DNA of 64,000 nt, taken from Trametopsis cervina. Lineage: Eukaryota > Basidiomycota > Agaricomycetes > Polyporales > Irpicaceae. The stretch is taken from assembly GCA_022385755.1 (NCBI GenBank), contig MU278358.1:325133-389132 (forward strand). Direction: 5' to 3'. Shown here in pieces: positions 58,502 to 64,000 of this stretch. The notes under the pieces are model-generated. The model was not told the origin of the DNA. It ran no database searches and worked only from the letters and a program-made list of their open reading frames with translations. The position numbers were made by a program, and so were the translations under genes. Every line of letters begins with the position of its first letter. Position 1 is the stretch's first letter.

Positions 58502-59508
58502 GTTTAAACGAATATAAAAGCTGTGTGGGTTGATTATGTCAGATGTAATTGGTTAGAGTCCTGAGGCGAATCAACAAGTGTCTAGGGGCAGGGAAATAGG
58601 AAAAGGTCTCTGTAAGCGGTATCCGAGTCTAGGATGTGTGTGCGTCGGGGGGCGGGTGACAATGTCTGCGGTGGCAGGACTTGTAGTTGTGAAGCTGACA
58701 ATGTTGCGAACCGGATTCTTATACTACTCATACACACTAATTCGAGGACAAGGAGGCAGCGTACATAGCATAACTGGAATAACCGCATGGCTGAGAGGGA
58801 ATAAGAGGATGGACGGATTTGGACACTTGCTTATCCCCCTTCCTGGAATGGTCAATTCGACTTCTGCGCTACCATCCACACGTGGATCTGCAGACCTCTG
58901 CCAACTACACCCACCCACTCTCTCCCTCGGGTCGGCTTTACCTCACAAGGGCATCGTTGTCGTGCTCTGAGCCCCAGCGAGGGGAAAATCTAGCCCTCCC
59001 CGGACACAAACGCCCATCCCACCTCATCTCAACGCTATCACTTCTGATGCGCTTCCTGCTATCCCACAAACAACCTGCCTCATTCCCTCGCAGTAGTCAT
59101 CGCAACAACGGGCTTCCTTGTATTTTTGAAACCGTCTACCACCGACTCTACCTCCATAGGAGTATCACCTACGCCTAGCCCCAATACAATGCGCACTCTC
59201 CTTCCCCATCTGCTGAGCCTATGTCATGATCCATAGTTGATCCTTAGATCTGCTTCCTTCGCCGCACCGGGCCTCTTGAACCTAATATGAAGAGGTACGC
59301 TCTCTGATATCCAGATGTGTGCTATGAGGAAAACAAGGACGTCTCTGGGAGGCATCACGGTTTGGGCGTTAGTGTACTGCTCGTATTTGAGCTGCGTTGT
59401 TTTCGGGAGGATCCTCGGACGATGATTGGCTGAGCGCTGAATAATTTAATGTTAAATTTTGGTGGAGACTGTTCATCAGGTATTGGTCTTCCATCGGGTA
59501 TTGGTCTG
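58502..59508. other. Intergenic
   Basis: About 1 kb that includes the promoter of the Clp1-like gene and the 3' region of the next minus-strand gene. Two copies of GGTATTGGTCT occur at 59479 and 59498. Frames of up to 130 codons lack features. Confidence 0.4.
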
Positions 59509-60842
59509 TCACTGTCGACCTCGGAAGTTGGGGGGCTAGCGTTCTGGCGGCAGCAGTCAGTGACACAGATGCAGAAAACAGTCCGACAGCCATACCTGTA
59601 TCTCGTTGTTCTTCTCAAGTGCTTCGTCCAGTTTGCGCCATTCAGTTGGCGATTCTCTCTTCCTCACAGGCTTACGAAGCTCTTCGTCGAGCCCATCGAG
59701 GACCTTGAATGCGTCATCAAGGTTTCCTTTGTCCACCCAGTCATCTGCCAGTGGCTCTAGCGGTTCCATTGAGCGCCATCGTTGAGCACTGCTTTTCCCA
59801 GAGTCTTGCGTTTCCTTCCCATGCGATAGAGTTCAACACGAAGCAATGTAGCCCAAGACAGCCTAGCGTACCTGTTCTGGCGGTTCTTGTTGCCATGGGG
59901 CGTCCATGCTCAGCTGCTCGAATATATCCTCAACTCTTGGGATTGGGGTTTCGTAATTATCTTCGGGAAACGGATTCATATCTATGAAATCGAAATCGGC
60001 TTCCTCGTTCTTGACAGGCTTCTCGATTCTTGATGTACTCCGGGACGACGACGACGACGACGACGACGACCGCGACGTCTTCGATTGTGGCTCGAATTTG
60101 CGCTGCTGTTTGGACCACGTATCGTCGAGCTTTCTGCCCTTTGCTACAATCTCCCTGAGAGCGTTACGAAGGTCACGGACTAGCAATGGGAAAGGCATGC
60201 GGTAGGCTTCGAGCTGAGGCGTGATAGCATACGTCCAATCTGCTAGCGAATCAGCAAAGGAACAGTAAAGCATGTCCAGCATACAAACCATCCAGCACCC
60301 AATGGTTGCCTGCATCAGCATCGTCCAAAACAAGTACGAAATTCCCGTCCTCATCCTGCTCCGTTTGTGCACCACGGGTAACGATGAGTCGTATAGCCAG
60401 CTTAAGCCTCCCGGTTATTTTCTTCCTAATCACAGCACTCTTGTGAACCTTAAGGCCAATCATTTTCACGAGTGACATGTTCACTACCCCATTGCGAGTG
60501 GGTGCGGGGGCATAGGGCGGTTGTGGCCATACCGTCTCCGGTGTGTAAAGCGCCGCTTTGGGTACAGCGCGCAACGAGAAGGCGGGCTTCCTCACGGCAG
60601 GTAAGAGCCTCTGGAGCTGCGTCCGGTGAAGCGTCGAGGCCGCGTGAGTTGAGTCGATACGTGGTGCAAGCCCACGATAGCCAACAGCAGTACCTGTCGG
60701 GAATACAGAACCGGGCGTTGTTCGTCTGAACTTTCGAGAGAGCGTGAATCTGAGTGGGATACGAAAGGCAACTAGTACTTACATTAACAGACTTCAACTG
60801 CACGGATTTCGGAAGCCGAGAGAGGTCAGCGCATATACGCAT
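59509..60842 (-). CDS. Probable mitochondrial protein of unknown function
   Basis: Four or five exons give about 350 residues. The start at 60842 (MRICADLSRLPKSVQLKSVN) joins FRRTTPGSVFPTGTAVGYRG, a basic Ser/Thr/Arg-rich N-terminus suitable as a mitochondrial presequence. The most conserved-looking part is VHKSAVIRKKITGRLKLAIR and LIVTRGAQ, then, across an intron, VLDADWTYAITPQLEAYRMP and FPLLVRDLRNALREIV. A nine-repeat serine run and a charged C-terminal part (EPLADDWVDKGNLDDAFKVL) follow. I do not recognise the family; a mitochondrial translation or RNA role is only a guess. The last exon and stop are uncertain: stop at 59509 if the final intron is removed, 59557 if not. Confidence 0.6.
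60044..60070 (+). repeat. (GAC)9 microsatellite
   Basis: Nine perfect GAC units on the plus strand encode serines in the minus-strand gene. Such tracts change length by slippage in multiples of three, so the frame is preserved. Confidence 0.85.
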
Positions 60843-61749
60843 AGAAGTATCGCGCGGTGGTCCTGCGCGTTTTGAGAACGGCCGTCGTCGGTGGCAAGGA
60901 GTGAGAAGCACAATTGATCCGTCAACGGTTCGGCTCCGTGCATGGTCATGAAACCGAACCGCCTATCAAACCGTCAAGCTTCGCTTCACGTAAACTGAAC
61001 CATCGACGCGAATTCTGACTGCCAATACATGCCAAAGTTGCTACCTATCTCTCTCATTGCAGTTGTATCACCTTACAAAAATGTGTGTATTCTAACGCTT
61101 GCGCTCGTCCCCGACCCTCCAGACATTACGATCCCGAGAATCCAGCGCGGATGGACCGGTCAAACCGCCTCTAGGTATGCGGTAAAGCGGCAACACGGTC
61201 ATCCATCCTCCGGAACGCAGCGGTCCATAGTACTTTTGTCAGATACTGTGGCGATTAAAACATTGAGTGGGTTATCGAACAACTGATCTATACTCATCTG
61301 TTAATCCATCTCTTGTTGCAAAGCAGGATGTTGCGTACGCACGCAGTCTCAGCCGAGACTGTACAACGACAGCCGGTGCGCAGACATAGATCGCTGTGTC
61401 AGAGGCTTGGCCTAGCATCACAGCTAAATGGCCCGCGGGGGGTACAATCTACAGATTAGAGGAGCGCATCAAGTCGATCAAGGGACTGGTACTCAACGTG
61501 CCGAGCCCGGAAGCCGACGATTATAGGGGCACAAGACCAACACAAGGCTGAAAACAGACAGCGCATGCTCTTTCGGACGGTCGTTCGTCTCCGCGCTACT
61601 AGCCCTATTCACGGTCGGCTGTCACCGTGACATAGGCCATAAAGTCCGTCGCAGCATGGGACAGCGTTTAGCTGCTTCGCCTCCGCCCACCTTCTCCGTC
61701 CTGGATCGCGCCTGTCCCCCTCGAGGTTCCAGCGACACACCTCTACACC
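60843..61749. other. Divergent intergenic region
   Basis: About 900 bases with promoters of the mitochondrial gene and lyase copy B. An 85-codon frame (61029-61286) has no features. No TATA box as clear as that of copy A was found. Confidence 0.4.
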
Positions 61750-63670
61750 ATGTCCCTACGGACGTCCATTCTCTTGCTCCTGGCTGCGACTATCCCGGCC
61801 GTCCACTCCTACATCAACTACGCCAATGACTTTGTCAACCCTAACTATGTCGTGTCCAAAAACTTCAGCGCAACTACTATACCCGCACAGTACACTATTC
61901 AACAATGGGCGAACGCGTCCGCTGACGGAGGACCGTGGAGTGAGGAGCATTGAATTTGGAAGGTGTCCTTTACTGATTCCGTTAACAGGCGTCACAAGCA
62001 AGCCTTATCTCGCGCCTTCCGGTGACAAACATGACTACATGAGTTTTGGTCCTTAGTGCGTATGTCAATTCGATGATGCGCGATGAGGATGCTGAATCAA
62101 GCTGCAGCTGGTGGCCCAATTGCACCGGCGTTGGAAACACTACGGAGCTCTCGCAACAACAGAGTATGTGTTCGCAGCAAACCTATTATCAGTAGAGCGC
62201 GCGCCTTCTTCCAGGATGCAACTTGCATCAACGGCAACAGTATACTTGTCCGGTCACCCGTGAAACATGATACTACGGCCACTCCAGACTTGCCTTGTCA
62301 GCGTATACTCTCGCTGGCTTTATTTTCTGCACGCCACCTCCAATATGATTTGCTAAACCTTTTGTAGTTTGGACCACCTGCCCGTACATTTCCAAGGACG
62401 GCCAGTTCAATCCCGATGCACGAGTCGTAAACAACATCGGCGACTTCGATAGCATGTCCAATGCCGTCCTGTACAACTCACTCGCCTGGTCCATCATTGG
62501 AGACAGTGTCTATTCAAGCCGTGTGGCGACCTTCATCAAGGCTTGGTTCCTGGATCCCGATACGTTCATGAATCCTAATCTTAACTACGCTCAGATGCAG
62601 CGAGGACCGGATGGACAAACCGGAACACACACGGGAATTCTGTAAGCATATCAATCAAGAATGTAATAAACCCAAATTGATTATCTTTCAGCGACTTGAA
62701 GGGTATGACCAAAATCACCAGCGGTGTGCTAGCACTGCGTGCCGGTAAAGCTGCTGAGTGGACTAGCGACCTTGACGGTCAATTCGTTGACTGGCTCAAC
62801 AAATATATTGGATGGCTGACGACCGCGAACATTGCTCTGCAAGAGAAAAATGCCACCAAGTATGCAGAAATACCTGCCGATTAGTGATGCTTATCTGATA
62901 TTCTTCACAGCAACCACGGGTCGTTTTATTTCAACCAACTGGCTTCCCTACAGCTCCTCGTCAATGACAAGAGTGGGGCACAGACTACTATCGAAGAGTA
63001 CTTCAACGGTATCTATCTCGGCCAGATTGCGGCTAATGGCGATCAGGTGTGTATTCTCTGCTGGCTATGAAGTCATTTCTGAATATCGTTCCAGCCTCTC
63101 GAAACTGCCCGCACACGCCCATACCACTACCGCGCGTATAACCTGGCAGCCATGATCGTAAGTAACGTCCGTCTTCAATATTTCGATCCACATCTAACCT
63201 CTCACCACGAACGATAGACCAACGCTCGCCTCGGCGAATACGTAGGTATCATAGCCTGGAACAAGACCACAACCGCCGGCACCACCATCCAGTCTGCTTG
63301 CGATTACGCCATGACGCTCCCAGCAGGGTCCGAAGACCCTACAGAGCTCTACCCAGATATCGCGGCCGTGGCGTCGCAATACGGTGACCCCAACAATAAG
63401 TATCGTGACTTCCTCGTCAACGCCACCCAGAGCGGATACGTCGCGGACGCGAGCTTCTTCTGGGACCAGCCGTTCTCAGATAACGGGTTCGCGGCGGCTT
63501 TGACCAAGAACGACACCATTGTTTCGTCGGGTGGTGGATCGTCTCCGTCTACCGGCGGAACGCAGGGGAAGAGCACGAGCGGTGTTGATCCTCGCTCGTG
63601 GCGCGCTTGGGGCATGCTGTACAGCGCGTGCGGGATCGTGATGGTGGCTTCTCTCTTTGAGTTCCTGTAA
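61750..63670 (+). CDS. Secreted GPI-anchored alginate-lyase-domain protein (copy B)
   Basis: Paralogue of copy A, about 440 residues in eight or so exons. The signal peptide MSLRTSILLLLAATIPAVHS precedes YINYANDFVNPNYVVSKNFS. Spliced blocks are KHDYMSFGPYWWPNC, FNPDARVVNNIGDFDSMSNA, WFLDPDTFMNPNLNYAQMQR, GTHTGIL, DLKGMTKITSGVLALRAGKA, NHGSFYFNQLASLQLLVN, TRPYHYRAYNLAAMI and LYPDIAAVASQYGDP. A Ser/Gly linker and terminal hydrophobic segment (GMLYSACGIVMVASLFEFL) suggest a GPI anchor. All expected toroid blocks including the Asn-His pair are present, so it should be active. Its YWWP motif matches the family better than the YAWP of copy A. Confidence 0.9.
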
Positions 63671-64000
63671 ACAGACTACTCCTCGCTCCTATCCTCTTCC
63701 TTCGGAGGATTTGTCGTTACATTCATTTCTATTCTTGCATTGCTATACTCAGATCTCGGACAATGCTCTTTACACTATTAACCCTTCGTACATACCATAT
63801 CTCGTACCCCAACTGTTAACGTTAACATAACATTGTGTACCGCACGCCGGAAATCATATCATGTAATATAGCTACATAGGTATGTTATACAGTCATCAAA
63901 GGTACGTTCATGTTGGTTCATGTCCAGTGTCCTACAAATCTGCGAAGTGTGCATGAGAATAGTGCTGCAGAATGCTGTGTCAAGATGGTATAGTTCCTGC
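63671..64000. other. 3' flank of lyase copy B
   Basis: 330 bases to the window edge, AT-rich with several TATA- and AATA-like words consistent with polyadenylation signals. No gene was seen. Confidence 0.4.

Overview
The window is nuclear DNA of a filamentous basidiomycete, most likely an Agaricomycete. Genes lie close together on both strands and are broken by many short introns (mostly 45-70 bases, GT..AG). The gene content also fits: a myosin-motor chitin synthase, several-fold F-box duplications, a long divergent G-alpha, a Clp1-like protein, and GPI-anchored alginate-lyase-domain proteins. There is no sign of phage, plasmid, CRISPR, rRNA or tRNA. About 23 protein genes can be supported, and I rebuilt most splice junctions by following reading frame and family similarity.

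Left third (1-24.2 kb): the 3' end of an unknown gene with paired cysteines; a class V chitin synthase with myosin motor (minus); a Zrg17/Msc2-like CDF protein (plus); the ribosome-biogenesis factor Rrp14/SURF6; an Old Yellow Enzyme; and a bHLH transcription factor (all minus). An F-box locus follows, where one intact gene sits beside a 5'-truncated copy and three copies of its upstream flank. A Kre9/Knh1-type GPI-anchored wall protein closes the section.

Middle (24.2-46.5 kb): a protein kinase that, on the splice evidence, carries N-terminal membrane segments and an acidic linker; the mitochondrial Obg GTPase Mtg2; a small protein with a possible ADP-ribosyltransferase-like fold; a small two-repeat helical protein; a large Zn2Cys6 transcription factor; an NCS1 purine/cytosine permease; the signal peptidase catalytic subunit Sec11; and a divergent G-alpha whose catalytic glutamine is alanine.

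Right third (46.5-64 kb): two paralogous GPI-anchored alginate-lyase-domain genes in opposite orientation bracket a WW-domain protein, a universal-stress-domain protein, a long FHA protein with 18-residue TP-x-G repeats, a Clp1-like developmental protein and a probable mitochondrial protein of unknown function.

Functional themes are cell wall and surface (chitin synthase, Kre9-like, lyases, Sec11), signalling and regulation (kinase, G-alpha, bHLH, Zn2Cys6, F-box) and housekeeping (Rrp14, Mtg2, Sec11). Nothing looks like a co-regulated biosynthetic cluster. The most unusual items are the membrane-tethered kinase, the glutamine-less G-alpha, the FHA repeat protein and the decayed F-box tandem.
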